Shown here piece after piece: positions 5,735 through 7,122 of a DNA stretch of 7,122 nucleotides. The DNA comes from Methanomicrobiales archaeon (GTDB lineage: Archaea > Halobacteriota > Syntropharchaeia > Alkanophagales > Methanospirareceae), in NCBI GenBank assembly GCA_003160755.1, contig QEXZ01000083.1, forward strand, positions 1 to 7,122, read 5' to 3'. Each line of letters opens with the position of its first letter. Position 1 is the stretch's first letter. A model generated the notes under the pieces. The model did no database searches, was not told the origin of the DNA, and saw only the letters and a program-made list of their open reading frames with translations. The translations under genes and the position numbers were made by a program.

Positions 5735-7122
5735 ATGAACATCATATTCACGGAGTACGGAAAAGAAGCAAAACTCGTCGAGGGAAGGACCATTCTTTCC
5801 TATTTGCAGGAGTTGGGAATAGACATAAATTGCTCATGCGGTGGTGAGGGTAAGTGTGGTGAGTGCCTGGTCGAGGTCGAGTGCGCCCCCGGAGCACTGT
5901 CGGAAAGAACCGAGTTAGAAAATAAATTTATACAGGACGATACGCACCGGCTTGCATGCCAGGCGCGAGTAGCAAATACAGACAACCCTATTTACGTCCG
6001 AGTGCCAAGAAGAACATACTACGTTTTAGAATCAGGAGAATATAAGGAAATCGCTCTTGAGCCCTTTGTGCACATAGAGGGAGAAAGAGTCTTTTGCGAG
6101 TCGGAAGATATAGGCGAATATACCGGGGAGATATACGGCATCGCTCTTGACATAGGGACAACAACGCTTGCCGTGTATTTAATTGACCTTGAGAGCGGAA
6201 AAGTGTCTTCTGTTATATCAAGAGGGAATCCACAGGCCAAATACGGAAACAACGTAATTTCAAGGATAGAATTTGCAAGAAAAGGGCAGGGCATACTCGA
6301 ACAAGAAATCAGAACCGCTGCGAACGAACTGATTGCAACCCTGACAGAGCCGAGCAAAGTCTGTGAGATGGTGGTTGTCGGCAATCCGGTAATGCGAGAC
6401 ATGTTCTTTGGCTATTCCGTCGAGTCGCTTGGCAAAAGCCCTTACGAACCTTTGAGTGTAAAGCCAGTAAGCAAAACGGCGAAAGAACTCGGGCTCGAGG
6501 CAAATCCCGAAGCACGTGTTTATGGTCTGCCCTTGATAGGCAGTTTTGTCGGTGCTGACGCTCTGGCTGTCGTGCTGGCAACGGAAATGTATAAGTCCGA
6601 GAGCGATAAGATATGCATGGCGATAGACATTGGGACCAACACAGAAATTGCACTTGGGAATAAGGATAGATTGATTGCAACGTCGTGTGCAGCAGGTCCG
6701 GCATTTGAAGGTGCTGGTATAGCCTGCGGAATTGGTGGCGTAAGCGGTGCGATAAAAGAAGTAAAAATAGAAAATTTCGGTGAAGTAAAATATAAAACGA
6801 TAGACAATGCCGCCGTTCCTGTTGGCGTTTGCGGTTCCGGGTTGATAGACGCGCTGGCAGAACTCCTGGACAAGAAACTGATTGATGGCAGAGGGAAGTT
6901 CTATGGCGCTGAGAAAGAATTTAGAATAGCCGAAGGGATCAAGCTGTTGGAGAAGGACATTGACCAGTTAAACCTCGCGAAAACTGCCGTGGCAGTGGGC
7001 ATAAAGGTCCTGCTGCGAAGATACGGGGTCGAGTTTGAGGACATAGACAGCATTTTTCTGGCGGGGGGGTTCGTGAACTTTACAAACACGGAGCATGCAA
7101 TACGTATAGGACTTCTCCCGGA
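5735..7122 (+). CDS. [2Fe-2S]/ASKHA-ATPase (DUF4445) corrinoid-protein activase, RACo-like, 3' truncated
   Basis: 462 residues are visible before the window ends mid-gene. Residues 1 to about 92 form a ferredoxin-like domain with C35-x5-C41-x2-C44 (CGGEGKCGEC) and C75 (LACQA), the [2Fe-2S] ligand pattern of RACo-type activases. An extra C33 sits beside the cluster. A linker (about 93-132) leads to an ATPase of the acetate kinase/Hsp70/actin fold: IALDIGTTTLAVYLIDL (136-152), VVGNPVM (214-220), a second phosphate loop MAIDIGTNTEIAL (295-307), CAAGPAFEGAGIACGIGG (318-335), VGVCGSGLIDAL (363-374) and FLAGGF (441-446). Such proteins use ATP to drive reduction of Co(II) corrinoid back to Co(I). 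Methanogen RamA differs in carrying C-terminal [4Fe-4S] clusters instead. The ATG at 5735 is fixed by an in-frame TAA at 5720-5722. The last 100-200 residues lie outside the window. The corrinoid partner is unknown. Confidence 0.88.
   Translation, partial: MNIIFTEYGKEAKLVEGRTILSYLQELGIDINCSCGGEGKCGECLVEVECAPGALSERTELENKFIQDDTHRLACQARVANTDNPIYVRVPRRTYYVLESGEYKEIALEPFVHIEGERVFCESEDIGEYTGEIYGIALDIGTTTLAVYLIDLESGKVSSVISRGNPQAKYGNNVISRIEFARKGQGILEQEIRTAANELIATLTEPSKVCEMVVVGNPVMRDMFFGYSVESLGKSPYEPLSVKPVSKTAKELGLEANPEARVYGLPLIGSFVGADALAVVLATEMYKSESDKICMAIDIGTNTEIALGNKDRLIATSCAAGPAFEGAGIACGIGGVSGAIKEVKIENFGEVKYKTIDNAAVPVGVCGSGLIDALAELLDKKLIDGRGKFYGAEKEFRIAEGIKLLEKDIDQLNLAKTAVAVGIKVLLRRYGVEFEDIDSIFLAGGFVNFTNTEHAIRIGLLP

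Noticed and set aside
5800..7089. Minus-strand open frames of 61-131 codons opposite the activase gene
   Set aside because: The plus-strand frame is continuous and carries all the [2Fe-2S] and ASKHA motifs, so these are shadows.

Overview
The window is almost certainly from an archaeon. Two protein families present are archaeal or mostly archaeal: a DUF373 membrane protein and an endonuclease Q-type PHP nuclease. The single tRNA has the features of an archaeal initiator tRNA-Met and does not encode CCA. Start codons mostly lack clear Shine-Dalgarno sites and sit close behind AT-rich TATA-like boxes. A methanogen, ANME or Archaeoglobus-like euryarchaeon (Halobacteriota) fits the mix of an AMP-forming acetyl-CoA synthetase and a RACo-type corrinoid-protein activase. 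That lineage call is inference only.

Layout, left to right. (1) 1-80, minus: the possible start of a gene running off the left edge. (2) 112-270, minus: a 52-residue single-pass membrane protein. (3) 271-608: AT-rich, no convincing gene, containing a hairpin/poly-A repeat unit. (4) 609-1907, minus: a 432-residue PHP-domain nuclease of the endonuclease Q family, with a four-Cys zinc site and a C-terminal PCNA-binding (PIP) motif. (5) 1908-2320: repeats, the initiator tRNA-Met gene (2062-2136, minus) and the DUF373 promoter. (6) 2321-3451, plus: the DUF373 protein, an acidic soluble domain followed by six membrane segments. (7) 3452-3610: a structured inverted repeat between convergent genes. 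(8) 3611-5653, minus: AMP-forming acetyl-CoA synthetase. (9) 5735-7122, plus, cut by the right edge: a [2Fe-2S]/ASKHA-ATPase (DUF4445) protein of the kind that reductively reactivates corrinoid proteins. It is divergent from acs across an 81-bp gap.

The genes do not form one operon. Acs makes acetyl-CoA from acetate. The activase family keeps corrinoid methyl carriers (CoFeSP or methyltransferase corrinoid proteins) in the active Co(I) state, so both could serve C1/acetyl-CoA metabolism, but no corrinoid protein lies in the window. The nuclease is a DNA-repair enzyme for deaminated bases, and DUF373 has no known function. I see no CRISPR array, transposase, prophage or toxin-antitoxin system. 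The least explained material is intergenic: three families of short imperfect repeats (AT-rich hairpin/poly-A units, ACACAGATT-type units, and a CACCGC...GCGGTG inverted repeat) fill nearly every gap around the PHP gene, the tRNA and DUF373.
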